Counted from the stretch's first letter, positions 33,178-44,252 are shown. The stretch is DNA of 64,000 nucleotides from Oscillospiraceae bacterium (GCA_015068665.1 SVKB01000005.1:37457-101456), one strand, 5' to 3'. A program made the numbers and translations. The notes: a model not told the origin generated them from the letters alone.

Positions 33178-35166
33178 TTAATCCTTATCGTCATCAGCTT
33201 CATCAACGGATTTTTCGTCTTCTTTTACTTCAACCGCATCTTTTGCTGCAGCCTCATCGGATACCGTATCTTCTGCGTTTTCCTTTTCAAGAATTTCCTT
33301 ATGAAGAAGGTTACCAGTGCCCGTAATATCATCCTGATGGGCATCCTTATCGGCAATGTTTTTAAACATTTCCTTATCGTCAACCGCAATATCAAGACGC
33401 TTTCCGTCAACGGGAAGCACAATACAAACCTCGGTGCCCTTGTTTTCTTCACTTTCAAGGTAAATATCGCCGCCGAAGGCATTGATCATTTCCTTCGAAA
33501 TTGCAAGCCCCAAACCGGTTCCTCCCTGCTCTCTTGAGCGGGCTTTATCAACACGGTAGAATCTTTCAAAAATTCTTTCAAGATCAGACTTGGGAATACC
33601 GATACCCGTATCCTTTACTTTGATATAAATGTTACCGTAGATTGCTCTTACAAATATATCAATTATACCTTCCTTCGGGGTATATTTTATTGAGTTTGAA
33701 ATGATATTTATAAGAATCTGCTCCAGGCGGTCCTTATCCATAAATAAGGGCGGAAGCTCATTCATTTCGTGATAGGTAAGCTTGTGACCGTACTTGTCCG
33801 CTTCAATTTTCATCTTGGCCACAACATCGGTAATAAGCTCGGACACATTGAAATATTCACGGTTAGCAAGGATTATCTTACTGTCCAGCTTGGAAAGGGT
33901 AAGAAGGTCACTTACAAGCCTTGTCATACGGTCAGCCTCTTTGTTGACAACATCCAAAAAGCCTACCTCGGTATCTCTGTCCAGGTCATTCTCACGCATT
34001 GTCTCAATGTATGTTTTAATTGTTGTGATGGGAGTTTTAAGCTCGTGAGAAACATTGGCAACAAACTCTCTTCGTGAATTTTCAACACTTTCCTGCTTGG
34101 TGATATCCTGAATAACCACCATAACGCCCCTGTATTTTTCATGCTCGAAAATAAACGGGCTTATTTCAAGCTTTAAGGAATAGTCATTTGTTTTTATGAT
34201 TCTTTGCTCTACCTTGTGATAATCAAGATAGATAAAATCTCCGATATAAAGGTCATCGAAAAACTTTGTAAAGTATTCGTCAAAGTTTATTTCCTTTTCA
34301 TTTTCAATACCAAGAAGTGTCTTTGCCGCAGGATTTATAACAATGGATTTTCCTTCGGAGTCAAAAGCTATGATACCGTCAGACATATATTTCATAACGG
34401 TTTCAAGCTTATTTTTTTCAATTCCCAGCTCGGTTACGCTTTCGGAAAGCGCATCTGACATATACTTGAAGGTATTGGAAAGAATACCTATTTCGTCATT
34501 TTCCTTAACTGCCGGAACTGATTCGAATTCTCCCTTTGCAAGCTTTTCGGCATGCTTTGTAAGAGAGGTTATCGGCTTTGAAATGGTACGGGATAAGAAA
34601 ATACCAAGTAAAATGGCAATCATAACGCCCAGTAAAAGCGCCTGAAGCACCATGGTGGTCATATTTCTTATAACATCATTCATCGCGTTTTTGGAATCAA
34701 CTATATATACAATATATTTGATACTTCCCTCACCGTCGGCTATGGGAACCGCATATTCCATAATTGAGTTGGAGGCTTCGGTCTGTATTCCGGTATTTCC
34801 CGTCATTGCCTCGGCTATTGAGGGAGTTTTGGTAAGCGCCTTACCCTTTGCAGGGTCGGTGCCTATTAAATACGCCGCACTTTTACCGTCCAGTATGTAA
34901 TAATTACGGTAGGAATAATCAACTCCCAGATTTGTACTGTATGCATTGAGCATAACCTCCATTTCCTCAAGCCCCGATTCATTTGTAGCTGCATTCTGAA
35001 GCTGGGTAACAAAGGTTTCCGTAAAGGTATCTGATACCTTTTTGCGAAAGTCGGTATGGTAATACACATTGATGTTATTTATTAAAAAGGTACCTAAAAC
35101 CGACATTATGGCAATAATGATAAGCACAAATATAAGAATCAATTTCTGCTGAATACCTTTAAACAT
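33178..35166 (-). CDS. walK: WalK-like sensor histidine kinase
   Basis: This 662-residue kinase has two membrane segments (7-29 and 169-192) around an extracellular sensor of about 140 residues, a HAMP domain (about 193-245), a PAS domain (about 250-355), the phosphorylated His374 in NVSHELKTPI and an ATPase domain with N and G boxes (IISNSIKYTP, DTGIGIP, GTGLGLAI). The order matches WalK (YycG), the wall-homeostasis kinase of Firmicutes. Odd: an acidic, lysine-poor tail of about 50 residues (613-662). YycH/I partners are absent. PhoR-like kinases share part of this layout, so the WalK name is likely but not certain. Confidence 0.82.
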   Translation of the reverse strand: MFKGIQQKLILIFVLIIIAIMSVLGTFLINNINVYYHTDFRKKVSDTFTETFVTQLQNAATNESGLEEMEVMLNAYSTNLGVDYSYRNYYILDGKSAAYLIGTDPAKGKALTKTPSIAEAMTGNTGIQTEASNSIMEYAVPIADGEGSIKYIVYIVDSKNAMNDVIRNMTTMVLQALLLGVMIAILLGIFLSRTISKPITSLTKHAEKLAKGEFESVPAVKENDEIGILSNTFKYMSDALSESVTELGIEKNKLETVMKYMSDGIIAFDSEGKSIVINPAAKTLLGIENEKEINFDEYFTKFFDDLYIGDFIYLDYHKVEQRIIKTNDYSLKLEISPFIFEHEKYRGVMVVIQDITKQESVENSRREFVANVSHELKTPITTIKTYIETMRENDLDRDTEVGFLDVVNKEADRMTRLVSDLLTLSKLDSKIILANREYFNVSELITDVVAKMKIEADKYGHKLTYHEMNELPPLFMDKDRLEQILINIISNSIKYTPKEGIIDIFVRAIYGNIYIKVKDTGIGIPKSDLERIFERFYRVDKARSREQGGTGLGLAISKEMINAFGGDIYLESEENKGTEVCIVLPVDGKRLDIAVDDKEMFKNIADKDAHQDDITGTGNLLHKEILEKENAEDTVSDEAAAKDAVEVKEDEKSVDEADDDKD

Positions 35167-35174
35167 TTTAACAC

Positions 35175-35879
35175 CTACTTGATGGATTTAAAATAATATC
35201 CGAGACCGCGCTTGGTTACTACATATTCAGGCTCGGAGGAATTATCCTCAATTTTTTCCCTGAGTCTTCTTACGGTTACATCAACGGTACGCACATCACC
35301 TAAATACTCATAGCCCCATACCTGCTCCAAAAGTGCCTCTCTTGAGAAAATTTTTTCAGGCTTTTTAGCTAAAAATTCAAGCAGCTCAAATTCACGCCTT
35401 GTAAGGTCAATGGGATTTCCGTCCTTGGTTACCTCGTATCTTTCAGAATTGATAACAAGTCTTCCCATTTTTATGATACCTGTTTCATCGTTTGAGATAA
35501 ATGCCTCGGAAACGGTTCTTCTTAAATTAGCCTTAATTCTTGCAATCAGCTCTCTTACGCTGTAAGGCTTTGTGATATAGTCGTCAGCCCCCAGCTCAAG
35601 ACCGAGTACCTTGTCAATCTCATCCTCACGCGCGGTAACAAGAAGAATGGGAATACTCTTTTTAACTGCTCTTAATTCCCTAAGAACCTGAAAGCCGTCC
35701 ATTTTGGGAAGCATAACATCCAAAAGCACCAGGTCAAAGTCCTCCGCCTTTGCCAGATTAAGCCCCTCCTCACCGTCAAATGCCTGTCTTGTTTTGTAGC
35801 CTTCCTTTTCAAGATTGAATTTTAAAATGTCGGAAATCGGCTTTTCGTCTTCTACTATTAAAATATATTTTTCACTCAT
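35175..35879 (-). CDS. walR: WalR-like response regulator (OmpR family)
   Basis: This 234-residue regulator has a receiver domain (ILIVEDEKPISDILKFNLEK, phospho-acceptor Asp54 in LLDVMLP, switch Lys in ITKPYS) and a winged-helix DNA-binding domain (about 130-230) with LTRREFELLEFLA and RTVDVTVRRLREKIED. The high similarity in pattern to WalR (YycF) and the WalK-like kinase directly downstream suggest the essential cell-wall regulator. It starts two bases past the mnmG stop, so it is expressed with a tRNA-modification gene. Confidence 0.87.
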   Translation of the reverse strand: MSEKYILIVEDEKPISDILKFNLEKEGYKTRQAFDGEEGLNLAKAEDFDLVLLDVMLPKMDGFQVLRELRAVKKSIPILLVTAREDEIDKVLGLELGADDYITKPYSVRELIARIKANLRRTVSEAFISNDETGIIKMGRLVINSERYEVTKDGNPIDLTRREFELLEFLAKKPEKIFSREALLEQVWGYEYLGDVRTVDVTVRRLREKIEDNSSEPEYVVTKRGLGYYFKSIK

Positions 35880-35881
35880 AA

Positions 35882-37753
35882 TTACTTATTCCTTTCAAGA
35901 TATATTAAAAGAACTGAAATATCCGCAGGAGAAACTCCCGATATTCTCATTGCCTGACCGATGGATTTCGGTCTTACAAGGTTAAGCTTCTGCCTTGCCT
36001 CAAGGCGCAGACCGGATATTTCGTCATAGTTTATACCCTCGGGTAAAAGCCTTTTATCAAGCTTGGCAACCTGCTCAGCCTGATTAAGCTGTTTTCTTAT
36101 ATATCCTTCATATTTTATTTGTATTTCAGCTTCCTCCCATACCACTCTTTTAAGCTCGGGACGGTTTTTATCAATCTTAGCGAGAAGCTCATAGGAAAGC
36201 TCAGGTCTTCTTAAAAGCTCACTGAGTCCTATTCCCGTTGTTATGGGAGAGCTTAAATTTTCCTTTAAGAATTCGTTAACCTCATCTGAGGGCGGAATGT
36301 TAACCGAATTTATTCTTTCAACCTCAGCCTCGGTTGCTGATTTCTTTTCAAGAAAGCTTAAGTATCTTTCTTCGGAAATAAGCCCCAACTCATAGCCAAG
36401 AGGAGTAAGTCTTAAATCTGCATTATCCTGTCTTAAAAGCAGGCGGTATTCACTTCTTGCGGTCATCATTCTGTAAGGCTCATTGGTGCCCTTGGTAACA
36501 AGGTCATCAATAAGGGTGCCGATATATGCCTGATCTCTTGACAGTATAAAGGGCTCCTTATTTAAAATTTTCAAAGCGGCATTTATACCTGCAATAAGCC
36601 CCTGTGCCGCAGCCTCCTCATAGCCGGAGGTACCGTTAAACTGACCTGCCCCGTAAAGACCGCTTATTTTCTTGAATTCCAGAGTAGGATAAAGCTCAAG
36701 AGGATTAACGCAGTCATATTCAATAGCATAAGCGCTTCTTGAAATGATTACATTTTCAAGGCCCTTGATGGAGCGGTACATCTTTTCCTGAACATCCTCG
36801 GGTAAAGAGGAGGACATCCCCTGAACATACATTTCATCGGTATCAAGTCCCATAGGCTCAATAAATACCTGATGTCTTTCCTTATCCTTGAATCTTACGA
36901 TTTTATCTTCAATGGATGGACAGTATCTTGGCCCCGTACCCTCAATTTTACCGCTGTAAAGGGGGGAACGGTGGAGATTGTCAAGAATTATTTTATGGGT
37001 TTGCTCATTGGTATAGGTAAGATAACAGTTACCCTTGTTTTCGCCTATATATTCATTTTCAAAGGAGAAGGGAACAATTATGTCATCCCCCTTCTGAACC
37101 TCCATTTTCGAAAAGTCAACGCTTCTTTTTAAAACTCTTGCAGGAGTACCTGTTTTAAACCTTAAAAGCTCAATACCCATTTCTCTTAAGGATTCGGAAA
37201 GCCTGTTTGCGGGAAACATTCCGTCAGGTCCGCTTTCTTTTTCATAATCACCGATTATGATTTTTCCTTTTAAGAAGGTACCGGTTGCAATAATTACCGC
37301 TTTTGTTTCAAAGATAAGTCCCGAATCGGTTTCCACCGACTCGACCTTATTATCCCCGGTAATATTTATTTTTATGATTTCACCCTGTCTTACAAAAAGA
37401 TTCTCCTGCTTTTCCAGGGTGTATTTCATTTCATTCTGATATTTTCGGCGATCTGACTGAACACGGAGGGAATGAACTGCAGGGCCTTTGCTTTTATTTA
37501 ACATTCTTGACTGAATAAAGGTCTTGTCTGCATTTTTTCCCATTTCTCCGCCAAGAGCGTCAATCTCTTTTACAAGATGTCCCTTGGCTGTACCGCCGAT
37601 ATTCGGATTGCAGGGCATATTGGCAATCATATCAAGACTTATGGAGAAAAGATAGGTTTTCACATTAAGCCTTGCGCATGCTAAGGCTGCCTCACAGCCT
37701 GCATGACCGCCGCCGATAACCACCACATCACAGCTGTCTGCTATGTAACTCAT
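35882..37753 (-). CDS. mnmG: MnmG (GidA), tRNA U34 carboxymethylaminomethyl modification enzyme
   Basis: This 623-residue flavoprotein has the FAD loop [12 protein letters not shown] (about 14-25), [23 protein letters not shown] split by the conserved cysteine (about 48-70), and a C-terminal helical domain ending [11 protein letters not shown]. With MnmE it modifies the wobble uridine of several tRNAs. The length is typical. No mnmE is in the window. Followed at once by walR. Confidence 0.95.
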   Translation of the reverse strand: MSYIADSCDVVVIGGGHAGCEAALACARLNVKTYLFSISLDMIANMPCNPNIGGTAKGHLVKEIDALGGEMGKNADKTFIQSRMLNKSKGPAVHSLRVQSDRRKYQNEMKYTLEKQENLFVRQGEIIKINITGDNKVESVETDSGLIFETKAVIIATGTFLKGKIIIGDYEKESGPDGMFPANRLSESLREMGIELLRFKTGTPARVLKRSVDFSKMEVQKGDDIIVPFSFENEYIGENKGNCYLTYTNEQTHKIILDNLHRSPLYSGKIEGTGPRYCPSIEDKIVRFKDKERHQVFIEPMGLDTDEMYVQGMSSSLPEDVQEKMYRSIKGLENVIISRSAYAIEYDCVNPLELYPTLEFKKISGLYGAGQFNGTSGYEEAAAQGLIAGINAALKILNKEPFILSRDQAYIGTLIDDLVTKGTNEPYRMMTARSEYRLLLRQDNADLRLTPLGYELGLISEERYLSFLEKKSATEAEVERINSVNIPPSDEVNEFLKENLSSPITTGIGLSELLRRPELSYELLAKIDKNRPELKRVVWEEAEIQIKYEGYIRKQLNQAEQVAKLDKRLLPEGINYDEISGLRLEARQKLNLVRPKSIGQAMRISGVSPADISVLLIYLERNK

Positions 37754-37773
37754 TAGTAACCGTCCTTTGAATT

Positions 37774-37799
37774 AAAAAAGTAGAGGCGGTTCTACCGCC
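37774..37799 (-). terminator. Possible terminator after mreB
   Basis: Minus strand GGCGGT-AGA-ACCGCC (37799-37785), then TCTAC and T6 (37779-37774). The stem is short and the T-run is offset by five bases, so termination may be partial. Confidence 0.4.
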
Positions 37800-37866
37800 A
37801 TTTTAGTTGAATTTGTTTTAAAATTATAAAAAGCATTTACCCGCCCCTGTGTATCAGTAACGTCTC

Positions 37867-38904
37867 CTAATTCATGTTTTCGTAATTTTTACGCTCTGCC
37901 ACACTGTTTCCTGCTGCCTGAATAATATCCATACTCTCTAATGATACCCCTGTTCCTATTGCAACACAGGTTGTAGGATCCTCTGCAATTTTAGCAGGGA
38001 TACCCGTTCTTTTTTCAATAAGCTTATCAAAGCCCTGCATAAGAGCACCGCCACCTGTAAGCACGATGTGATTTGTAGCAATATCGCCTACAAGCTCGGG
38101 AGGAGTTCTTTCCAAAACATCGTGAATTGCATCGGCAATGGAATTAGCCGCTTCACTTAAAGCGTCAATAATTTCATCCGACCTCAGTTCAAGAGTATTC
38201 GGTAAGCCTGTGATAAGGTTTCTTCCCTTTATGCTGGTTGTTTTGATTTCCTCCAGGGGGAACACACAGCCGATTGACTTTTTGATTTCCTCGGCAGTTC
38301 TTTCACCTATAAGGATGTTATATTTATTTTTGATATATTTGATGATAGCATCATCAAAGGTATCTCCGGCAATTTTAATTGAATTGGATACAACAACACC
38401 GCCAAGTGAAATAACAGCAATATCGGTAGTACCGCCGCCGATATCAACAATCATATTACCGTTTGGCTCTGCAATATCAATGCCCGCACCTATTGCAGCG
38501 GCAATGGGTTCTTCGATAACATAAGCTCTTTTTGCGCCTGCCTGCAAGGCAACGTCAACAACCGCTCTTTCCTCAACCTCGGTAACTCCCGAGGGAACGC
38601 AGATTACTATATTGGGCTTGAAGAATTTTGAAAAATTAACCTTGGAAAGAAAGCTCTTAAGCATCTTTTCGGTGGTATCATAATCGGAAATAACGCCGTC
38701 ACGAAGAGGTCTTATGGCAACTATATTACCGGGCGTTCTTCCAATCATCTTCTGCGCCTCGTCACCTACCGCATATACCTTTCCGGAAACTCTGTCAATA
38801 GCCGCAACCGAGGGTTCTCTTAAAACAATGCCCTGCCCCTTCACATATATGATAACCGTTGCGGTACCCAGGTCTATTCCTATATTTTGTCTGAAATTAA
38901 ACAT
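37867..38904 (-). CDS. mreB: MreB/Mbl-type cell-shape actin homologue
   Basis: This 345-residue actin-fold ATPase starts NIGIDLGTATVIIYVKGQG and shows the phosphate loops DIGGGTTDIAVI (about 155-166) and the C-terminal LTGGGALMQGFDKLI. It forms membrane-bound filaments that guide lateral wall synthesis. No mreC or mreD follows, so by context it is closer to the stand-alone Mbl/MreBH type; the sequence alone does not separate them. Strong own promoter, divergent from the spoVB-like gene. Confidence 0.9.
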   Translation of the reverse strand: MFNFRQNIGIDLGTATVIIYVKGQGIVLREPSVAAIDRVSGKVYAVGDEAQKMIGRTPGNIVAIRPLRDGVISDYDTTEKMLKSFLSKVNFSKFFKPNIVICVPSGVTEVEERAVVDVALQAGAKRAYVIEEPIAAAIGAGIDIAEPNGNMIVDIGGGTTDIAVISLGGVVVSNSIKIAGDTFDDAIIKYIKNKYNILIGERTAEEIKKSIGCVFPLEEIKTTSIKGRNLITGLPNTLELRSDEIIDALSEAANSIADAIHDVLERTPPELVGDIATNHIVLTGGGALMQGFDKLIEKRTGIPAKIAEDPTTCVAIGTGVSLESMDIIQAAGNSVAERKNYENMN

Positions 38905-38948
38905 AGTAAAAAACTCCTTAATTTATTAACTATAACATACTATTCTAT

Positions 38949-38978
38949 ATTATACATCAATCCCTTTGTATTTGTCAA
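38949..38978 (-). promoter_or_regulatory. Promoter of mreB
   Basis: Minus strand consensus TTGACA (38978-38973), 18 bases, consensus TATAAT (38954-38949). Confidence 0.75.
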
Positions 38979-38995
38979 ACTATTTTAAAATTAGG

Positions 38996-39024
38996 TTGAC
39001 TATCTTTTTAAAATATTGTATCAT
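38996..39024 (+). promoter_or_regulatory. Promoter of the spoVB-like gene
   Basis: TTGACT (38996-39001), 17 bases, TATCAT (39019-39024). Confidence 0.65.
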
Positions 39025-39042
39025 AACCAAGAGGTGAAGTTT

Positions 39043-40629
39043 ATGAAAAAAGAGAAAAACAACTTTCTTATGGGAGCGCTTATAATCGCAATATCCCATA
39101 TACTGGTAAAGATTATCGGTGCTTTATATAAAATTCCACTTGACAGATTCATACTGCAGACAACGGGTATGGGAATATATTCTTCATCCTATACCATTTA
39201 CAACTGGTTGTTCGTTGTATCCACCGCAGGGCTTCCCGTTGCCATTTCAAAGCTGGTTTCCGAAGCAAGAGCTTTAGGCAGGGAAAAGGAGGCTTACGAA
39301 ATATTCAGAGTTTCAAGGATACTGCTTATATGTGTCGGTCTTACAGCCTTTCTTATTATGCTGGGATTTGCTGTTCCCTTCTCAAAGATGATCAGCGCCG
39401 AGTCCTCCTATCTTACAATGATGGTTATGGCACCAAGCCTTTTCTTTGTAGCCGTTTCAAGCAGCTACCGCGGATATTTCCAGGGCAGGGAAAATATGAA
39501 CCCCACCGCTTATTCGGAGGTTGTAGAGGCGGTAAGCAAGCTTTTATTCGGTCTTTTATTTGCTTATCTTGCAATGAAGCTTACAGGCGAATACTATATC
39601 GGCTCTGCCGGTGCTATTTCAGGGGTTACCTTAAGCACCTTTTTCAGCTTTGTTTTTCTTGATATATACTACAAAAAGCATAAAAAAGATATCGTTATGA
39701 CCTCTGAGACGAACATAGCTGCTACAGGGAAAATTCTTTCAAAGCTTGTAAAGCTTGCCATTCCCGTAACACTGGGGGTATCGATATTCACACTTACCTC
39801 TCTGATAGATACCGCCATGATTATGAATCAGTTAAGCGGTATCGGCTTTGATGAGGATACAAGACTTTCAATGTACGGTTATCTTAACCGTGCAATAACC
39901 TTATTTAATCTTCCGCCCACGGTTATTGCCAGCATTGCTATTTCAATTGTGCCTGCAATATCCTCCGCCATTGCCTTAAAGGATACTGAGACAGCCCATA
40001 AAAATCTTATTTCGGCACTGAAAATTACCGTTTTGTTTGCAATGCCCTGTGCAATGGGACTGTCCTCACTGGCTTCTCCCGTGCTTTCCTTTATATATAA
40101 TGACGGTAACTATTACCATCTTCTTACCGTTATGGGAATTGCAACCTTGTTTGTAACCGTTGTTCAGGTTTCAAATGCACTTTTACAGGCATATAACAAA
40201 CCCTGGATTCCTGTATTTAATATGATGATAGGCGGAGCGATTAAAATTATTGTAAACCTGATTCTTGTTTCCAATCCCGCTATTAATATTTACGGTGCTC
40301 CCATCGGAACCACCCTTTGCTACATGACGGTTGTTTTACTTAATGTGATCGCTCTTAAGCGCATTTCGGGAGTAAAATTCAGTTTAACCGCCTTTATAAT
40401 AAAGCCTTTGATTATCGGTGTGATAACCTTTGTAACTTCATCCGTTACCTATCGTTTTTCAGAGCCTGTTTTGGGTGGCACGGTTGGGCTTTTTGCCGCT
40501 ATCGCCGTTGCAGTAATTTTCTATGCGGTGTCCCTGCTGCTCATAAAGGCACTAAGCAAAGACGAAATCCTGCTCCTTCCCAAGGGCCGGTTTATTTTAA
40601 GCAAATTAGAGAGGTTTAAACTGATATGA
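39043..40629 (+). CDS. SpoVB/MurJ-type MOP-superfamily lipid flippase
   Basis: This 528-residue membrane protein has about 14 hydrophobic segments in the MOP (MATE/flippase) pattern, with the N-terminal GALIIAISHILVKIIGALYK and the conserved arginine-containing SSYRGYFQGRENM. SpoVB-like proteins are thought to move lipid-linked wall precursors. The gene order spoVB-mazG-hup is a conserved clostridial arrangement and supports the SpoVB branch. The ATG at 39043 has GAGGTGA seven bases before it; a longer TTG-initiated frame would start at the -10 box. It overlaps mazG by four bases. Confidence 0.88.
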   Translation: MKKEKNNFLMGALIIAISHILVKIIGALYKIPLDRFILQTTGMGIYSSSYTIYNWLFVVSTAGLPVAISKLVSEARALGREKEAYEIFRVSRILLICVGLTAFLIMLGFAVPFSKMISAESSYLTMMVMAPSLFFVAVSSSYRGYFQGRENMNPTAYSEVVEAVSKLLFGLLFAYLAMKLTGEYYIGSAGAISGVTLSTFFSFVFLDIYYKKHKKDIVMTSETNIAATGKILSKLVKLAIPVTLGVSIFTLTSLIDTAMIMNQLSGIGFDEDTRLSMYGYLNRAITLFNLPPTVIASIAISIVPAISSAIALKDTETAHKNLISALKITVLFAMPCAMGLSSLASPVLSFIYNDGNYYHLLTVMGIATLFVTVVQVSNALLQAYNKPWIPVFNMMIGGAIKIIVNLILVSNPAINIYGAPIGTTLCYMTVVLLNVIALKRISGVKFSLTAFIIKPLIIGVITFVTSSVTYRFSEPVLGGTVGLFAAIAVAVIFYAVSLLLIKALSKDEILLLPKGRFILSKLERFKLI

Positions 40630-41321
40630 ATATAAATAAAGAGAAATACACTTTTGACGACCTTTTATGGGTAGTGGATAAATTAAGAGGAGAAAACGGA
40701 TGTGAGTGGGACAGAGCCCAGACTCATGAATCTCTTCTTAAGTATCTTGTTGAAGAATCCTATGAATATATCGAGGCAACTCAGAAAAAAGATGTTACGG
40801 CACAGGCTGAAGAGCTTGGCGATGTACTTTTGCAGATTGTTATGAGTGCCAGAATAGGTGCCGAAACGGGTGATTTTGACATTTCGGATGTAATAGACGG
40901 AATATGCAGAAAAATGATTTACCGTCATCCCCACGTTTTTTCGGATACCGAGGTTTCAGGCGTGGAGGATATCTTAAAAAACTGGGACGAGCTTAAGAAA
41001 AAGGAAAAGAATATTGCTGATGATAAAGAGGCTTTATTATCGGTTTCAACAGCACTTCCCTCCCTTATGAGAGCTCAGAAGGTAGTAAAAAAGATAAAAA
41101 AACTTGAAAAAAATAAAAAAATAAGCGGAAAAAGCAAAGAAACTATTGACAAATCGGATAAAATGGTTAATAATAATACTGTATTCTCTATTAAAATTGC
41201 CGAAGAAGAGGATTTTGCAGATGCTCTTTTGAAGCTTGTTGATATGGCTAATGATAAAGATGTTTCCTTAGAGCTATGTCTTAACAACCGTATTAATGAG
41301 ATTATCAATCGATTTAACTAA
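40626..41321 (+). CDS. mazG: MazG-type nucleoside triphosphate pyrophosphohydrolase
   Basis: This 231-residue protein has one complete MazG domain at the N-terminus (CEWDRAQTHESLLKYLVEES, then EELGDVLLQIVMSARI with the metal-binding E-x-x-D helix) and HPHVF. The second domain, usual in the 260-residue E. coli type, is reduced to a lysine-rich linker and a helical tail. It hydrolyses (d)NTPs, clearing non-standard or damaged nucleotides. Overlaps the spoVB-like gene; 60 bases before HU. Confidence 0.9.
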   Translation: MNINKEKYTFDDLLWVVDKLRGENGCEWDRAQTHESLLKYLVEESYEYIEATQKKDVTAQAEELGDVLLQIVMSARIGAETGDFDISDVIDGICRKMIYRHPHVFSDTEVSGVEDILKNWDELKKKEKNIADDKEALLSVSTALPSLMRAQKVVKKIKKLEKNKKISGKSKETIDKSDKMVNNNTVFSIKIAEEEDFADALLKLVDMANDKDVSLELCLNNRINEIINRFN

Positions 41322-41331
41322 GTGTACATAT

Positions 41332-41359
41332 TTGAAAACACTTAATTAAAATATATAAT
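41332..41359 (+). promoter_or_regulatory. Promoter of the HU gene
   Basis: TTGAAA (41332-41337), 16 bases, TATAAT (41354-41359), 22 bases before the HU ATG, whose RBS is GAAAGGGG. Confidence 0.6.
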
Positions 41360-41381
41360 TAAATGAAAGGGGTATACTCAC

Positions 41382-41654
41382 ATGAACAAGACAGAATTAA
41401 TCAACGCTATCGTTGAATCCGCAAAAATCTCCAAGAAAGACGCTACAGCAGCTTTAGATGCTACTATCGACGCTATCGTAGATGCTCTTAAAAAGGGTGA
41501 TAAGGTTCAGTTAGTTGGTTTTGGTTCTTTCGAAGTTAAGGAAAGAGCTGCAAGAAAAGGCAGAAATCCTAAGACAAAAGAAGAAATCACAATTCCTGCT
41601 TCTAAGGTTCCCGGCTTCAAGGCTGGCAGAGGCTTAAAAGACGCTGTTAAATAA
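41382..41654 (+). CDS. hup: HU, histone-like DNA-binding protein
   Basis: This 90-residue protein is a full-length HU with the signature [18 protein letters not shown] (about 46-63) that forms the DNA-bending arms. It compacts the nucleoid as a dimer. Codon use is that of a highly expressed gene. Own promoter and strong terminator, so it is also made apart from spoVB-mazG. Confidence 0.97.
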   Translation: MNKTELINAIVESAKISKKDATAALDATIDAIVDALKKGDKVQLVGFGSFEVKERAARKGRNPKTKEEITIPASKVPGFKAGRGLKDAVK

Positions 41655-41680
41655 TTGAATATTATTAAAGCATAAAAATG

Positions 41681-41707
41681 CGGACAAGTTTTCTTGTCCG
41701 TTTTTTT
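41681..41707 (+). terminator. HU terminator
   Basis: CGGACAAG-TTTT-CTTGTCCG followed by T7. Confidence 0.9.
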
Positions 41708-41747
41708 ATTTATTTCTTTCCACCGTTTTTCCGATAAAAAATAACTA

Positions 41748-41813
41748 TTGACAGAACAAATGTTCGTATGTTATTATTAAGTTGCAAATCGCAACAAGCA
41801 ATAACCGGTTATT
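41748..41813 (+). promoter_or_regulatory. Promoter with LexA (SOS) box and a second palindrome
   Basis: TTGACA (41748-41753), 18 bases, TATTAT (41772-41777). Right after the -35 lies GAAC-AAAT-GTTC-G (41754-41766), a full match to the Gram-positive LexA/DinR box GAACNNNNGTTC. In the leader follow GTTGC-AAATC-GCAAC (41781-41795) and the perfect palindrome AATAACCGGTTATT (41800-41813), close before the ribosome-binding site. Confidence 0.7.
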
Positions 41814-41832
41814 AAAATTAAAAGGAGGAAAA

Positions 41833-42087
41833 ATGGAAGGAATAAAGGATTTAAGAAATTGTTTAAGGTATAACATTCTGCAACAAAAGAGAGTATGTAA
41901 AATCACAGGGCTTTCACCCAAGGGGCTCAAAGCTAAGCTTTCGGTCCCGAAGCGTTTTACTTTATATGAGATAGTCGGTATAAAGAAGGCTTTAAGCTTA
42001 AGTATGGATGAGGTTATAAAAATTTTTGCACCTTTTGTTGCAAAACACAACAAAAGAGAAGAAACGGAGGCGGATGCAGTTGATTAA
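41833..42087 (+). CDS. Small XRE-like helix-turn-helix protein
   Basis: This 84-residue basic protein starts at the ATG four bases after GGAGG (41823-41827); an in-frame start upstream would lie in the promoter leader. Residues about 10-62 look like a Cro-type HTH: VCKITGLSPKGLKAKL as the helix-turn-helix, then KRFTLYEIVGIKKALSLSMD. It is the first of three overlapping small genes that all resemble DNA-binding proteins. A phage-repressor-like role is possible but not shown. Preceded by the LexA-type box. Confidence 0.6.
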   Translation: MEGIKDLRNCLRYNILQQKRVCKITGLSPKGLKAKLSVPKRFTLYEIVGIKKALSLSMDEVIKIFAPFVAKHNKREETEADAVD

Positions 42088-42412
42088 AATTGTCGGTGAA
42101 GAAAAGGAAATAAAGAAGTATACAAAGGCGGTTAACGAGCTTTTAACATTATATAAAAATCTTAATGACGGAGAAAACAGCCGACTGTTTACGGATAAGC
42201 AGTTTAAGAATATTTTGCAAAAAGCTCTTGAAAATCCGTCCTACGGTGAGGATACACTAAAAGGGAGAGTTTTAAGAGAAAACCTTCTTTCCGATAAATC
42301 CCTTTCAGATATAGCCCGGGAAAGTATGTACAGTATTTCCCGCATTTATGATATAAAGCACAAAATATTAAAGGAATTTGCGTCGGTAACCTTCGGGGTG
42401 ATAATACTGTGA
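42074..42412 (+). CDS. Small helical protein with C-terminal HTH (sigma region 4-like)
   Basis: This 112-residue protein has a charged helical N-terminal half and a C-terminal segment LSDKSLSDIARESMYSISRI that reads as a helix-turn-helix of the sigma-70 region 4 kind. It begins inside the previous gene (ATG at 42074, with GGAGG three bases before; TTG at 42080 is a better-spaced alternative) and overlaps the next by four bases. I do not recognise a family. Position suggests it works with its two neighbours. Confidence 0.55.
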   Translation: MQLIKIVGEEKEIKKYTKAVNELLTLYKNLNDGENSRLFTDKQFKNILQKALENPSYGEDTLKGRVLRENLLSDKSLSDIARESMYSISRIYDIKHKILKEFASVTFGVIIL

Positions 42413-42816
42413 AAGAATCTGTAAAAATACGAAGACTTATTTTTAAATACAATGAGCTTATGCTGATTAAGGATATAATCGGTAAAATGCCTGAAAGGGG
42501 CTGTGATATAAGGTGCATAGTTAAAGACGGTAAGCCTGTAACCCTTCCCCGGGATTTAAAAAGACTTCTTAATTATATAGGTGTTTATGAAGCTGCATTT
42601 AAAAAAAGCCTTAAGATGCTTGCAAACAATACGGAAAGAGAAATCATTGAACATTCAGTGAAAAAAAGACACTCAATAAATAAAACCTCTATGACTCTTT
42701 ATGTTTCCACGGCAACAGTAAGCCGTGCAATTAAAAAATTCAGAGAGCTTTTTTCGGAGAATATCCGCTTGTCAAAACGAATAATATTCCCTCTTCTCAA
42801 AATAAAAAAACTGTGA
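42409..42816 (+). CDS. Small basic protein with HTH (phage late-regulator-like)
   Basis: This 135-residue, strongly basic protein starts at a GTG that overlaps the previous stop (GTGA). Its C-terminal half contains INKTSMTLYVSTATVSRAIK, the pattern of a helix-turn-helix such as in ArpU-like phage transcription regulators or sigma region 4. The N-terminal half is unknown. Third gene of the LexA-boxed cassette; no terminator separates it from the gdhA promoter 8 bases downstream. Confidence 0.55.
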   Translation: MKESVKIRRLIFKYNELMLIKDIIGKMPERGCDIRCIVKDGKPVTLPRDLKRLLNYIGVYEAAFKKSLKMLANNTEREIIEHSVKKRHSINKTSMTLYVSTATVSRAIKKFRELFSENIRLSKRIIFPLLKIKKL

Positions 42817-42823
42817 AAAAAAC

Positions 42824-42852
42824 TTGCAATCTGAATACAATTATAGTATAAT
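42824..42852 (+). promoter_or_regulatory. Promoter of gdhA
   Basis: TTGCAA (42824-42829), 17 bases, TATAAT (42847-42852), 34 bases before the ATG. Confidence 0.75.
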
Positions 42853-42871
42853 ATTTTAGAAAAAATATTAA

Positions 42872-44236
<1,365 letters not shown>

Positions 44237-44252
44237 AATATATACTAAATTT

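Noticed and set aside
41833..42816. A complete prophage or integrated element
   Set aside because: No integrase, portal, capsid or attachment-site repeats were found; only the three small regulator-like genes.
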